64,000 nucleotides of DNA, from NCBI GenBank assembly GCA_018241225.1, contig JAFEEG010000020.1, positions 29,353-93,352 on the forward strand. The letters run 5' to 3'. Below the pieces are notes generated by a model. The model saw nothing but the letters and a program-made list of their open reading frames with translations. It was not told where the DNA came from and made no database searches. Position 1 is the first letter of the stretch. Each line of letters begins with the position of its first letter. Below are positions 55,832 through 64,000 of this stretch, one piece after another. A program made the translations under genes and the position numbers. The DNA comes from Pseudomonadota bacterium (GTDB taxonomy: Bacteria; Pseudomonadota; Gammaproteobacteria; Burkholderiales; Burkholderiaceae_C).

Positions 55832-55859
55832 AAAACGGCCCAACATTGTGGGCCGTTTT
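55832..55859 (-). terminator. Intrinsic terminator of the ribosomal operon
   Basis: Eleven-base-pair stem AAAACGGCCCA / TGGGCCGTTTT with a 6-base loop and a minus-strand T-run, 42 bases past the rpsQ stop and ahead of the peroxiredoxin start. Confidence 0.9.
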
Positions 55860-55900
55860 CGTGTTCGCCGCCGGATGGCAGCGCATTTAGGTGCAGCGTC

Positions 55901-56176
55901 TTAGACGGCGGCAGCCTTCTCGACCAGGCGGGTCACCACCCAGTTCTTGGTCTTCGAGATCGGACGCGATTCCGTAATCTCGATGATGTCGCCCAGCTTG
56001 TACTCGCCCTTTTCGTCGTGCGCGTGGTACTTGCTGGTCTTGGCCACGATCTTGCCGTAGAGCTCGTGCTTCACGCGACGCTCCACCAGCACCGTGACGG
56101 TCTTGGCGCGCTTGTCGCTGACGACCTTGCCGATCAGGGTGCGCTTGAGGGATTTTTTAGCTTCCGTCATGTTCAC
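55901..56176 (-). CDS. rpsQ: 30S ribosomal protein S17
   Basis: 91 residues. The OB-fold motif [20 protein letters not shown] and the end [20 protein letters not shown] are diagnostic. Last gene of the rplC-rpsQ block, 3 bases after rpmC; a terminator follows. Confidence 0.97.
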   Translation of the reverse strand: MNMTEAKKSLKRTLIGKVVSDKRAKTVTVLVERRVKHELYGKIVAKTSKYHAHDEKGEYKLGDIIEITESRPISKTKNWVVTRLVEKAAAV

Positions 56177-56179
56177 TCC

Positions 56180-56419
56180 TTACTTGGCGGCTTGCTCTTG
56201 CTTTTGAGCAAGGATGGTCTTGGCGCGAGCGATGTCGCGACGCGTGGTACGCAGCGTTGCCAGGTTCGACAGTTGCTGCGTGGCCTTTTGCATGCGCAGG
56301 CCGAAGTGGGCCTTCTGCAGGTCCTTGATTTCGGTTTGCAGGCCAGCGACGTCCTTTTCGCGCAGCGCAGCTGCCTTGCTCACCTTGGCCGGGGCGGCCT
56401 TCTTGTTGCGGGTTGCCAT
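56180..56419 (-). CDS. rpmC: 50S ribosomal protein L29
   Basis: 79 residues, longer than the usual 63-65 because of a Lys/Ala-rich N-terminal extension ([20 protein letters not shown]). The body has [20 protein letters not shown] and [15 protein letters not shown]. Between rplP and rpsQ. Confidence 0.93.
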   Translation of the reverse strand: MATRNKKAAPAKVSKAAALREKDVAGLQTEIKDLQKAHFGLRMQKATQQLSNLATLRTTRRDIARAKTILAQKQEQAAK

Positions 56420-56436
56420 GTTCGTGTCCTCCTGAA

Positions 56437-56853
56437 TCAGGCGCCGAGCTGGCGTGCAACGAAGGTGGTGCGCAGCGGCAGCTTGGCGGCAGCCAGGCGG
56501 AACGCTTCGCGTGCGAGTTCCTCGGGCACACCGACGATCTCGTAGATCACCTTGCCCGGCTGGATCTCAGCCACGTAGTACTCGGGGTTGCCCTTGCCGT
56601 TACCCATCCGCACTTCTGCGGGCTTGGTCGAAATCGGCTTGTCGGGGAACACACGAATCCAGATGCGGCCACCGCGCTTGACGTGACGCGAGATGGCACG
56701 ACGTGCGGCTTCGATCTGGCGCGCCGTGAGGCGGCCGCGATCGACGGACTTGAGGCCGAAGTCGCCGAAAGAGACGGCATTACCGCGCGTTGCCACGCCG
56801 GTATTGCGACCCTTCTGCTCCTTACGGTACTTTCTGCGTGCAGGTTGCAGCAT
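56437..56853 (-). CDS. rplP: 50S ribosomal protein L16
   Basis: 138 residues. [20 protein letters not shown] and [20 protein letters not shown] are family hallmarks. Canonical position between rpsC and rpmC. Confidence 0.98.
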   Translation of the reverse strand: MLQPARRKYRKEQKGRNTGVATRGNAVSFGDFGLKSVDRGRLTARQIEAARRAISRHVKRGGRIWIRVFPDKPISTKPAEVRMGNGKGNPEYYVAEIQPGKVIYEIVGVPEELAREAFRLAAAKLPLRTTFVARQLGA

Positions 56854-56882
56854 GATTGATTACTCCGTAGTTCTAAGCCCGA

Positions 56883-57782
56883 TTACTCGGACTTGGCACC
56901 GTCCGCTGCTGCAGCGGGCGCGGCTTTGCGGACGCGCTTAACGGCGGGTTTCGAGTCTGCACCGGTGGCTTCGGCAGGCTTGTCGCTGCCGTCGGCCGGG
57001 GCGGTGTTGCCACCGATGGGGCCGCGGGCACCAGCGCGCGGGCCACGACGGTCCGAACCGGGACGGTCGCCACCAGGACGGCCATCACGACGCGGGCCAC
57101 GGGGGCGGCGCTCTTCTTCGGGACGCGGGGTCTCGACGGCGGGCAGGTCGTTGCGGCCCAGCGTGTCGCCCTTGTAGACCCACACCTTGACGCCGATGAC
57201 GCCGTAGGTGGTCTTGGCTTCGGAGAAGCCGTAGTCGATGTCGGCACGCAGGGTGTGAAGCGGCACGCGGCCTTCCCGGTACCACTCGGTACGTGCGATT
57301 TCGATGCCGTTCAGGCGGCCGGCGGACATGATCTTGATGCCCTGGGCGCCCAGACGCATCGCGTTCTGCATGGCGCGCTTCATGGCGCGGCGGAACATGA
57401 TGCGCTTTTCGAGCTGCTGCGTGATCGAGTCGGCGATCAGCTGAGCATCGATTTCGGGCTTGCGCACTTCCTCGATGTTCACTGCCACCGGCACGCCCAG
57501 CTGCTTGCCGAGGTCGCGCTTGAGGTTCTCGATGTCCTCGCCCTTCTTGCCGATCACGACGCCCGGACGTGCCGAGTAGATCGTGATGCGGGCGTTCTTG
57601 GCGGGGCGCTCGATCAGCACGCGCGAAACCGACGCGTTCTTGAGCTTCTTCTTCAGGTACTCGCGCACCTTGATGTCTTCGGCCAGCATGCCTGCGAAAT
57701 CGCGGTCATTGGCGTACCAGCGGCTGGCCCAGTTGCGGCTGACCGCGAGGCGGAAGCCGGTCGGGTGGATTTTTTGTCCCAT
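56883..57782 (-). CDS. rpsC: 30S ribosomal protein S3 with extended C-terminus
   Basis: 299 residues versus 233 in E. coli. The KH domain has [20 protein letters not shown] and the S3 C-terminal domain contains [16 protein letters not shown]. From about residue 218 an additional tail rich in Arg, Gly, Pro and Ala ([15 protein letters not shown]...) would be disordered and basic. The tail is the main difference from the reference family. Confidence 0.97.
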   Translation of the reverse strand: MGQKIHPTGFRLAVSRNWASRWYANDRDFAGMLAEDIKVREYLKKKLKNASVSRVLIERPAKNARITIYSARPGVVIGKKGEDIENLKRDLGKQLGVPVAVNIEEVRKPEIDAQLIADSITQQLEKRIMFRRAMKRAMQNAMRLGAQGIKIMSAGRLNGIEIARTEWYREGRVPLHTLRADIDYGFSEAKTTYGVIGVKVWVYKGDTLGRNDLPAVETPRPEEERRPRGPRRDGRPGGDRPGSDRRGPRAGARGPIGGNTAPADGSDKPAEATGADSKPAVKRVRKAAPAAAADGAKSE

Positions 57783-57798
57783 AGTCTTCCAGACCTAC

Positions 57799-58131
57799 TT
57801 AGTTGCCAACCGTCACGTACACGTGGCACGTGGGCTTGCTGATGCGATTGCCGCGACCCTTTGCACGGGCCGTGAAGCGCTTGAGCGTGGCGCCTTGTTC
57901 GACGTAGATGGTCTTGACCTTCAGTTCGTCGATGTCGGCACCGTCGTTGTGCTCTGCGTTGGCGATGGCCGACTCGAGCACCTTCTTGACGATCACAGCG
58001 GCCTTCTTCTGCGTGAATTGCAGAATGTTGAGCGCTTGATCGACCTTCTTGCCGCGGATCAGGTCGGCGACCAGACGGCCCTTGTCGACCGAAAGGCGGA
58101 CGCCGCGGAGGACTGCACGTGTTTCAGACAT
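57799..58131 (-). CDS. rplV: 50S ribosomal protein L22
   Basis: 110 residues: [20 protein letters not shown] and the long beta-hairpin end [20 protein letters not shown] match L22, whose loop lines the exit tunnel. 16 bases before rpsC. Confidence 0.97.
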   Translation of the reverse strand: MSETRAVLRGVRLSVDKGRLVADLIRGKKVDQALNILQFTQKKAAVIVKKVLESAIANAEHNDGADIDELKVKTIYVEQGATLKRFTARAKGRGNRISKPTCHVYVTVGN

Positions 58132-58143
58132 GGTCTTCTCCTA

Positions 58144-58422
58144 TTACTTCTTCTGGACTTTCTTGTCCGCGGGGTGGCCCTTGAACGTGCGCGTGAGCGC
58201 AAATTCGCCGAGCTTGTGGCCGACCATTTGATCGGTGATGTACACAGGCACGTGTTGCTTGCCGTTGTGCACGGCGATGGTCAGACCGATGAACTCGGGC
58301 AGAACCATCGAGCGGCGCGACCAGGTCTTGATCGGCTTCTTGTCCTTGGTGGTCACGGCCTTGTCGGCCTTGGCCAACAGGTGGTGATCGACGAACGGAC
58401 CCTTTTTGAGAGAACGAGTCAT
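58144..58422 (-). CDS. rpsS: 30S ribosomal protein S19
   Basis: 92 residues from ATG 58422 ([20 protein letters not shown]); longer upstream starts would enter rpl[21 protein letters not shown] is the conserved end. Between rplB and rplV. Confidence 0.98.
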   Translation of the reverse strand: MTRSLKKGPFVDHHLLAKADKAVTTKDKKPIKTWSRRSMVLPEFIGLTIAVHNGKQHVPVYITDQMVGHKLGEFALTRTFKGHPADKKVQKK

Positions 58423-58433
58423 GAACGTGTCCC

Positions 58434-59258
58434 TTACTTCTTGCGACGCGACACGATGAAGACTTGCGTGCGCTTGTTGTTGCGGGTGCGATAGCCCTTG
58501 GTGAGGTTGCCCCACGGATCCACCGGGTGGCGACCTTCACCGGTCTTGCCTTCGCCGCCACCGTGCGGGTGGTCAACCGGGTTCATCACCACGCCGCGAA
58601 CGGTCGGGCGAATACCCATGTGGCGCTTCACACCGGCCTTGCCGAGCTGGCGCAGGCTGTGTTCTTCGTTGGCGACTTCACCAATGGTGGCGCGGCACTC
58701 GATGTGGATCTTGCGAACTTCACCGGAGCGCATGCGAACCTGTGCGTACACGCCTTCGCGTGCCAGCAGGGTTGCAGACGTACCAGCCGAGCGAGCGATC
58801 TGCGCGCCCTTGCCGGGCTGCAGTTCGATGCAGTGGATGGTCGAGCCCACGGGGATGTTGCGGATCGGCAGGGTGTTGCCGGCGCGGATCGGCGCTTCAG
58901 AACCGCTCAGCAGCGTGGCGCCTGCTTCCAGGCCACGCGGAGCGATGATGTAGCGGCGCTCGCCGTCGGCGTAGCACACCAGCGCGATGTGCGCGGTACG
59001 GTTCGGGTCGTATTCGATGCGCTCGACCTTGGCGGGGATGCCGTCCTTGTTGCGCACGAAGTCGACCACGCGGTAGTGGTGCTTGTGACCACCGCCCTTG
59101 TGACGGGTGGTGATGTGGCCGTTGTTGTTGCGGCCGGCCTTCTGGAACTGGGGTTCCAGCAGGGGAGCGTAGGCGTCACCCTTGTACAGGTGATCACGCG
59201 AAATCTTCACCGCGCCGCGTTGGCCCGGCGAAGTGGGTTTCATCTTGATGACGGCCAT
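58434..59258 (-). CDS. rplB: 50S ribosomal protein L2
   Basis: 274 residues. The peptidyl-transferase-associated histidine region [13 protein letters not shown] and the basic end [18 protein letters not shown] are present. Canonical position, 3 bases after rplW. Confidence 0.98.
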   Translation of the reverse strand: MAVIKMKPTSPGQRGAVKISRDHLYKGDAYAPLLEPQFQKAGRNNNGHITTRHKGGGHKHHYRVVDFVRNKDGIPAKVERIEYDPNRTAHIALVCYADGERRYIIAPRGLEAGATLLSGSEAPIRAGNTLPIRNIPVGSTIHCIELQPGKGAQIARSAGTSATLLAREGVYAQVRMRSGEVRKIHIECRATIGEVANEEHSLRQLGKAGVKRHMGIRPTVRGVVMNPVDHPHGGGEGKTGEGRHPVDPWGNLTKGYRTRNNKRTQVFIVSRRKK

Positions 59259-59261
59259 GAT

Positions 59262-59597
59262 TTAAGCGCCCTCTCCGACGAGGTTGAGCTCTTGACCCTG
59301 CTTGAGCGTGACGTAGGCCTTGCGAACGTTGTCGCGGCGGCCCACGGACTTGCCGAAGCGCTTGGTCTTGCCCTTGATGTTGGCAACGGACACGCCCTTG
59401 ACCTCGACCTTGAACATCAGTTCAACAGCGGCCTTGATCTCCGGCTTGGTGGCGTCCTGCAGCACCTTGAAAGTGACGGCATTCGACTTCTCGCCGACCA
59501 TCGTGGCCTTTTCGGACACGATCGGGGCGACCAGCACCTGCATCAGGCGGCCTTCGTCGAACGTACGTTGTGCGGGGGTGGGGTTCACGCGGCTCAT
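59262..59597 (-). CDS. rplW: 50S ribosomal protein L23
   Basis: 111 residues, longer than usual by about 12 N-terminal residues. [20 protein letters not shown] and the long loop [20 protein letters not shown] identify L23. Its start overlaps the rplD stop by 4 bases. Confidence 0.96.
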   Translation of the reverse strand: MSRVNPTPAQRTFDEGRLMQVLVAPIVSEKATMVGEKSNAVTFKVLQDATKPEIKAAVELMFKVEVKGVSVANIKGKTKRFGKSVGRRDNVRKAYVTLKQGQELNLVGEGA

Positions 59598-60214
59598 GCG
59601 AACATCTCCTTGAGCTTGTCGACCGCGCCCTTGGTCACGAGCACCTTCTTGTAGTGCACGAGCGAGACGGGATCGGCGTAACGCGGCTCGACCACCAGCA
59701 CGTTCACGAGGTTGCGCGAGGCCAGGTACAGGTTCTCGTCGACTTCCTCGGCGATCACGAGCACGGACTCGAGGTTCATCGCCTTGAACTTGGCGGCCAG
59801 GGGCTTGGTCTTGGGCGAGTCGACCTTGATGGAGTCGACAACGGCCAGACGGCCTTCACGGGCGAGCTGCGAGAAGATGGAGGCCATGCCGGCGCGGTAC
59901 ATCTTCTTGTTGATCTTCTGGGTGAAGTTTTCTTCCGGGCTGTTCGGGAAGATGCGGCCGCCCCCGCGCCACAGCGGCGAGGAAGTCATACCGGCACGGG
60001 CGCGGCCCGTTCCCTTTTGCTTGAAAGGCTTCTTGGTCGAGTGCTTGACCTGCTCGCGGTCCTTCTGGGCACGGGTGCCCTGACGCGCGTTCGCCTGGTA
60101 AGCGACAACGATCTGGTGAACCAGGTCTTCGTTGTAGTCACGACCGAAAACGGTCTCGGGGGCGTCGAATTTCGACGCAGCTTGACCTTGTTCGTTCAGG
60201 AGTTCGAGTTCCAT
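59594..60214 (-). CDS. rplD: 50S ribosomal protein L4
   Basis: 206 residues. The extended loop [20 protein letters not shown] is the L4 hallmark. In E. coli L4 also represses the S10 operon by acting on its leader RNA. rplC stop and rplD start share one base. Confidence 0.97.
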   Translation of the reverse strand: MELELLNEQGQAASKFDAPETVFGRDYNEDLVHQIVVAYQANARQGTRAQKDREQVKHSTKKPFKQKGTGRARAGMTSSPLWRGGGRIFPNSPEENFTQKINKKMYRAGMASIFSQLAREGRLAVVDSIKVDSPKTKPLAAKFKAMNLESVLVIAEEVDENLYLASRNLVNVLVVEPRYADPVSLVHYKKVLVTKGAVDKLKEMFA

Positions 60215-60891
60215 TACTTCGCTCCTTGTGCGGTCGCCTTGGCCTTGATGGCCGGACGGACGGTCACGAAACCGCCCTTGGCGCCGGGAATCGCACCCTT
60301 GATCAGCAGCAGCTGACGGGCTTCGTCGATGCGGATGACGTCCAGGTTCTGGGTGGTGACGGTCTCGTCGCCCATGTGGCCGGTCATCTTCTTGCCCGGG
60401 AACACGCGACCCGGATCTTGCGCCATCGAGATCGAGCCCGGCACGTTGTGCGAACGGCTGTTACCGTGCGACGCGCGCTGCGAGCTGAAGTTGTGGCGCT
60501 TGATGGTGCCTGCGAAGCCCTTGCCGATCGAGGTGCCTTGCACGTCGACCTTCTGGCCCACCGCAAACACGCTGCCCACGGCGATGGCGCCGCCAGCCTG
60601 GTGCTGGGCAGCCGCATCGGCGGTGACACGGAATTCGCGGGTGATTTCACCGGCTTCCACACCCGCCTTGGCGAGGTGGCCGGCTTGCGGCTTGGTCACG
60701 CGAGATGCCTTGCGTGCGCCAAACGTCACTTGCAGAGCGACGTAGCCGTCGTTCTCTTGGGTTTTGACCTGGGTCACGCGGTTGTTGGACACGTCCACCA
60801 CCGTGACAGGAACTGCGTCCCCGTCATCGGTGAACAGGCGCATCATGCCCACCTTGCGGCCCAGCAACCCGAGGGAGTTGCTCAGACTCAT
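60214..60891 (-). CDS. rplC: 50S ribosomal protein L3
   Basis: 225 residues. [40 protein letters not shown] and [20 protein letters not shown] identify L3. Here it is the first gene of its transcription unit, with its own promoter at 61063-61091 and a leader of about 165 bases, rather than following rpsJ. Confidence 0.97.
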   Translation of the reverse strand: MSLSNSLGLLGRKVGMMRLFTDDGDAVPVTVVDVSNNRVTQVKTQENDGYVALQVTFGARKASRVTKPQAGHLAKAGVEAGEITREFRVTADAAAQHQAGGAIAVGSVFAVGQKVDVQGTSIGKGFAGTIKRHNFSSQRASHGNSRSHNVPGSISMAQDPGRVFPGKKMTGHMGDETVTTQNLDVIRIDEARQLLLIKGAIPGAKGGFVTVRPAIKAKATAQGAK

Positions 60892-61056
60892 TGCTTTTTC
60901 TCCGAAACTCCCGCCGCTGCCACTTCAATTGGCGACAGCGTTTGCCCTGGTCAAAGGGACTGCGAGAGAAGGTTGATGAATGCTCTGCTACGGCCACCCG
61001 GCGCACTTGGCACCAGCAACGGCAATACGCCCACTCAGGGCGCAAAAAAGGCAGAG
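60892..61056 (-). promoter_or_regulatory. Structured leader of the rplC operon
   Basis: About 165 bases between the predicted start of transcription and rplC. It contains a compact hairpin (CGCCC-TGAG-TGGGCG type) and a longer-range 7-bp pairing between GCTCTGC near the 5' end (61057-61051) and GCAGAGC (60988-60982). A clear ribosome site CGGAG precedes the ATG. By position it could be an autoregulatory leader for L4 or another ribosomal protein; no sequence match is claimed. Confidence 0.4.
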
Positions 61057-61062
61057 CCGGCA

Positions 61063-61091
61063 ATTGTAGCCTGCGCCGGGTTTTCCCGCAA
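61063..61091 (-). promoter_or_regulatory. Near-consensus promoter of the rplC operon
   Basis: Minus strand TTGCGG (61091-61086), 17-base spacer, TACAAT (61068-61063). It lies just beyond the stop of the 61122-61640 gene. Confidence 0.75.
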
Positions 61092-61121
61092 GTTGTCATG
61101 GCCGCGCTTGCGGCAGGCACC

Positions 61122-61640
61122 CTACTTCACGGGCATGACCAGGATCTTTTCGCCTTCTGGCGTGTCCTTGAGCTTGCCGGCGCCCATCTTCTTGCTGGCC
61201 GGGGTGGCGGCGCCAGCCTGGATCGGGATGGACGTGGAACTGATCAAGCCATTCTGCGAGGTGAAGACATTGAGGTAGGCCAGGCCTTCCTCCTGGGGAA
61301 CCACGGTCACCGTGAGGGTGGTGGTCTCGCCGGGGGGCAGGGTCGCCTGCGTGCCGCCACTGGCCAGGCGCAACGTCGGGTCCGCGGTGAACCTCACGGT
61401 GGCGCCGGACGGATCCTTGATTTTCCCCAGGACGATTTCCACGCGCGCGGGTTGGCCCAGGGCCGGCGTGTCCAGGACCCGATAGCGAAGCTCCACGCCT
61501 GAGCCATTAGGCTTCTGTGCGGAAACGACGAGCGGCTGGGTCGACGCGGGCTGCGCCGCAATGGCACAAGCCGCGGAAAGCGAGGCACCGGCCACGGCCA
61601 CCGAGGCGAGTACTGCGAGACGTTGTAGACGACTGGTCAT
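61122..61640 (-). CDS. Small secreted beta-rich protein of unknown function
   Basis: 172 residues from ATG 61640 (MTSRLQRLAVLASVAVAGAS, signal peptide to IAAQ). The mature part is a single Ig-like or beta-sandwich domain: VELRYRVLDTPALGQPARVE, then ATLPPGETTTLTVTVVPQEE and YLNVFTSQNGLISSTSIPIQ. The C-terminus is Lys/Gly-rich. No family is recognised. It begins 7 bases after the metallopeptidase-like gene, so the two are one operon, inserted between rpsJ and rplC. A possible partner or inhibitor of the peptidase, but that is only suggested by linkage. Confidence 0.75.
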   Translation of the reverse strand: MTSRLQRLAVLASVAVAGASLSAACAIAAQPASTQPLVVSAQKPNGSGVELRYRVLDTPALGQPARVEIVLGKIKDPSGATVRFTADPTLRLASGGTQATLPPGETTTLTVTVVPQEEGLAYLNVFTSQNGLISSTSIPIQAGAATPASKKMGAGKLKDTPEGEKILVMPVK

Positions 61641-61647
61641 GGGCCGC

Positions 61648-63204
61648 TCACTGGATCTGGACGCTGAAACAGGTCTTGGATGAAGAATTGTTGGCGTCAT
61701 TCACCGCCAGAACGATATCGCCCGCCGGCAGGTTGACGGTGGCGGTCTCGCTGCTGCCCAAGCCCAGGCTGCTGCTCAGGCGGCCGGCGGCGAACACATC
61801 GAAATCGGGGTCGGAAGCACCCGGCCCCGAAACACTGATCTGGTACGAACGGGCACTGGGCACCGTCATTCGGAAGTAGACGATGTTGCCAAGCTTGTTG
61901 TCTTCACCGTACTGGTTGGTCACACAACCTGTAGCGGCAATGCCGCTGGCAATGGGGATGTACATCGGACCGGCCGCAAGCCCCGCGCGATTGGTTTCGT
62001 TCGTCGCCCAGGGGTCGTCGGTGGCGCCACTGATCGACTGCGCCACCAGCAGCGCCGACAAGTCGGCGCTTGCGATTGGTGCGGCGGCGGCATACGCGGC
62101 CGCGAACGCATGAATCGTGGTGACCGTGCGCGTGGTGCGCATGGTGCCAGTCATGGCCTGCTGAATTCCCGCAAAGCCGAAGCGATTGTTGAGCTGCCAG
62201 ATCACCGACTGCACCGATGCCTCCCGGTACCACCCGAGCAGTCCGCCCGGATTCGCGATCAGGTCCATGTTCATGCCCTCGCCTTGCGCGGTCGCGAGCG
62301 AATCGGTGTAGTTGCGTTTGCCGAGTGCAATGCCGGACCAGGCATTGCCCCACCCTTCGGAGAAGGCCAGACGCTGGTCCAGCAGGTCGCTGACGTCATG
62401 CGAGCCGCCTGGCGAATCGTCCCGACTGAACGCAACCTGGTAGTAGTGCCCCCACTCGTGGGCAATGACCGACGGATCGAACTCGTCCGTGTCGACGTCT
62501 TCCTTGCCCAGAACGAGAATTTCGGCCCCATCGTTTGCGGCGATGAACGAGGTGGTGCCGATCTGCCCTTGGGAAACGAGCCCAACCGATGGCGCGTTGC
62601 GCGTGCTCCAGAAGACGCGCAAAGGCGGAAAGCTGGCGTTGGCAGCCACCGAAACCACCTTGCCCATGGCCGTGTAGACGGTATCGAGGATGGCAAATGG
62701 CGCGGCCAGGCGGTCGCCGGTATAGCTGCGCCCGCCCCAGCCAGAGGCCGCGTGCAGATCACGGGTTGCCGATGAGCCCGACACGCTGAAAGTGGGCGAC
62801 TCCAGCGCGTAGAGTGCGTCGGAGCGCGTGTTGTCCCGCACGGTGACGTCCCAGGCCGGGCCCGGTGCAAGGCGGGCCAACTGAGCGCGCACCCGCACGC
62901 TCATGGATCCGCGGGGCGTCACCGTCGCGGTGTAGTGGCCGTTGTCGTCGGTCGCGGTGCTCCCCAGCACGGCGCCGGTTTGCGAGTCGACGATGTCCAC
63001 GCCTGCGCCGCGCACCGGCCGGGAGACCGTTGCGCTGTAGTCCAGCGCCCCTGTCAGGTTGGGCACGTAGTCATAAGTGACGGTTCCGTCGATCGTGGCC
63101 GGTGCACTTGTTGCCCCGCCGCCGCCTCCGCCTCCGCCCCCGCACCCCCCGAGGCTGACAGCGAGCGCCAGCACTCCCGACTGGAGTACGCGTCGCAAAT
63201 TCAT
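61648..63204 (-). CDS. Secreted gluzincin-like metallopeptidase lipoprotein
   Basis: 518 residues from ATG 63204 (MNLRRVLQSGVLALAVSLGG). Lipobox LGGC (Cys21) followed by nine glycines. Residues about 36-110 look like a carboxypeptidase-regulatory or Ig-type beta domain. The catalytic motif HEWGHYYQ is at 249-256, and a downstream FSEGWGN supplies a possible third zinc ligand (Glu283), the gluzincin layout. The C-terminal about 90 residues resemble a beta-sandwich PPC-like domain, ending GDIVLAVNDANNSSSKTCFS. It should act at the cell surface or in the periplasm. I cannot assign it to a named peptidase family. Confidence 0.75.
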   Translation of the reverse strand: MNLRRVLQSGVLALAVSLGGCGGGGGGGGGATSAPATIDGTVTYDYVPNLTGALDYSATVSRPVRGAGVDIVDSQTGAVLGSTATDDNGHYTATVTPRGSMSVRVRAQLARLAPGPAWDVTVRDNTRSDALYALESPTFSVSGSSATRDLHAASGWGGRSYTGDRLAAPFAILDTVYTAMGKVVSVAANASFPPLRVFWSTRNAPSVGLVSQGQIGTTSFIAANDGAEILVLGKEDVDTDEFDPSVIAHEWGHYYQVAFSRDDSPGGSHDVSDLLDQRLAFSEGWGNAWSGIALGKRNYTDSLATAQGEGMNMDLIANPGGLLGWYREASVQSVIWQLNNRFGFAGIQQAMTGTMRTTRTVTTIHAFAAAYAAAAPIASADLSALLVAQSISGATDDPWATNETNRAGLAAGPMYIPIASGIAATGCVTNQYGEDNKLGNIVYFRMTVPSARSYQISVSGPGASDPDFDVFAAGRLSSSLGLGSSETATVNLPAGDIVLAVNDANNSSSKTCFSVQIQ

Positions 63205-63290
63205 CTGGAGTCCTCCCCTTTGGCTCGCGAGCACCATTGGTTAACAGTTTCGGCAGCATGCCATATTTGCAGGCGCCTCCCAACGAAAAA

Positions 63291-63318
63291 GGCCCGTTCG
63301 CATTTCTGCGAACGGGCC
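63291..63318 (-). terminator. Strong intrinsic terminator directly after rpsJ
   Basis: Eleven-base-pair stem GGCCCGTTCGC / GCGAACGGGCC, 6-base loop, followed by TTTTT on the minus strand. It sits 25 bases past the rpsJ stop and separates rpsJ-tuf from the next genes. Confidence 0.92.
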
Positions 63319-63342
63319 CTGGCGAACTTCGCCTGCGCAAGC

Positions 63343-63657
63343 TTACTGGAGCTTGATTTCCACGTCGACGCCGGCGGGCAGGTCGAGCTTCATCAGCGCG
63401 TCGACGGTCTTGTCCGTGGGATCGACGATGTCCATCAGACGCTGGTGCGTGCGGATCTCGAACTGGTCACGGCTGGACTTGTTGACGTGCGGCGAACGCA
63501 GGATGTCGAAACGACGCATGCGGGTCGGCAGGGGCACGGGGCCCTTGACGATCGCGCCGGTGCGCTTGGCGGTGTCCACGATCTCGGCAGCCGACTGGTC
63601 GATCAGCTTGTAGTCGAAGGCCTTGAGGCGGATACGGATCTTTTGCTTGGTAGCCAT
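63343..63657 (-). CDS. rpsJ: 30S ribosomal protein S10
   Basis: 104 residues: [40 protein letters not shown] and [20 protein letters not shown] are diagnostic (also NusE). It follows tuf by 22 bases. Unlike in E. coli it is not directly followed by rplC; a strong terminator and two unrelated genes intervene. Confidence 0.98.
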   Translation of the reverse strand: MATKQKIRIRLKAFDYKLIDQSAAEIVDTAKRTGAIVKGPVPLPTRMRRFDILRSPHVNKSSRDQFEIRTHQRLMDIVDPTDKTVDALMKLDLPAGVDVEIKLQ

Positions 63658-63679
63658 GGTGCTTCGTTCCTCTTGCTGA

Positions 63680-64000
63680 TTACTCGAGGATCTTGGCCAC
63701 GACGCCCGAACCCACGGTCCGGCCGCCTTCGCGGATAGCGAAGCGCAGACCTTCTTCCATGGCGATGGGGGCGATCAGCTTGACGGTGATCGACACGTTG
63801 TCGCCAGGCATGACCATTTCCTTGTCCTTGGGCAGCTCGATGGAGCCCGTGACGTCGGTCGTGCGGAAGTAGAACTGCGGACGGTAGTTGTTGAAGAACG
63901 GCGTGTGACGGCCACCTTCGTCCTTGCTCAGCACATACACCTCAGCGGTGAAGTGCGTGTGCGGCTTGATCGAGCCGGGCTTGCACAGCACTTGGCCGCG
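63680..64000 (-). CDS. tuf: Elongation factor Tu, C-terminal part (cut by window edge)
   Basis: 106 residues of the C-terminal beta-barrel domain are visible: [40 protein letters not shown] and [20 protein letters not shown] are EF-Tu signatures. The start lies beyond the window. It is followed by rpsJ, as in most proteobacterial str-S10 junctions. Confidence 0.98.
   Translation of the reverse strand, partial: RGQVLCKPGSIKPHTHFTAEVYVLSKDEGGRHTPFFNNYRPQFYFRTTDVTGSIELPKDKEMVMPGDNVSITVKLIAPIAMEEGLRFAIREGGRTVGSGVVAKILE

Noticed and set aside
55808-55886. Longer N-terminus for the peroxiredoxin
   Set aside because: The extension is encoded by the ribosomal terminator hairpin, and the family starts at the later methionine.

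Overview
The window looks like chromosomal DNA of a high-GC betaproteobacterium of the Comamonadaceae (Variovorax/Ramlibacter/Acidovorax-like). The reasons are its gene orders (yraN-diaA-dolP beside rsmI; IIA(Man)-HPr-EI without a sugar permease; ybeD-lipB-lipA next to the atp operon), strong GC3 bias, and an intergenic CCCCC/GGGGG repeat family that I associate from memory with that family. No phage, insertion sequence, CRISPR array or plasmid feature is visible. Placement is from sequence character and recalled synteny, not from a search.

Layout. 1-4800: end of a beta-hydroxyacid dehydrogenase; the envelope/replication block dolP, diaA, yraN and rsmI with a glycosyltransferase-like gene inserted; a 56-residue membrane protein; a tRNA-Arg(CCG). 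4816-11581: a TetR repressor divergent from an RND multidrug pump (acrA-acrB-oprM type) with a TtgR-like operator between them. 11747-21195: a membrane-anchored cytochrome c, small housekeeping or unknown genes, a LemA-TPM-TPM operon, and the helicase plus phosphoesterase half of the ligase-associated DNA repair system. 21286-27332: a sugar ABC transporter operon with a Gfo/Idh/MocA dehydrogenase and a ROK regulator as first gene. 27575-34777: the complete atpIBEFHAGDC operon with a good promoter and terminator. 34956-36966: lipoate synthesis. 36995-46262: accessory metabolism, comprising an orphan PapD-like chaperone, a GST, a three-module flavin/iron-sulfur oxidoreductase, a frameshifted LysR gene, a DUF1348 protein, an adenylate-forming enzyme, an ion-transporter-superfamily permease and a zinc-less MDR reductase. 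45216-49331: a five-gene operon, Spy-like lipoprotein, DUF4260, OmpR-type regulator, histidine kinase and reductase, with three tandem CGAAA repeats upstream. 49464-52060: regulatory PTS. 52164-55808: redox and small proteins (TlpA-like thioredoxin, cytochrome c', cytochrome b561-like, GNAT, peroxiredoxin). 55901-64000: ribosomal S10-type cluster and the end of tuf.

The most unusual structure is in the last region. The S10 cluster is physically and transcriptionally split. rpsJ ends in a strong intrinsic terminator, then come two genes for exported proteins (an HEWGH metallopeptidase-like lipoprotein and a small beta-rich secreted protein), and only then rplC, which has its own near-consensus promoter and a structured 165-nt leader. 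Other points worth following are the candidate Cpx-like circuit at 45216-49420, the divergent yraN and rsmI start codons separated by one base, the diverged tRNA-Arg, and the minimal Lhr/PdeM pair without its ligase and nuclease partners.

No clear new defence system was found. Where start codons were ambiguous, the choice and its reason are given in each entry.
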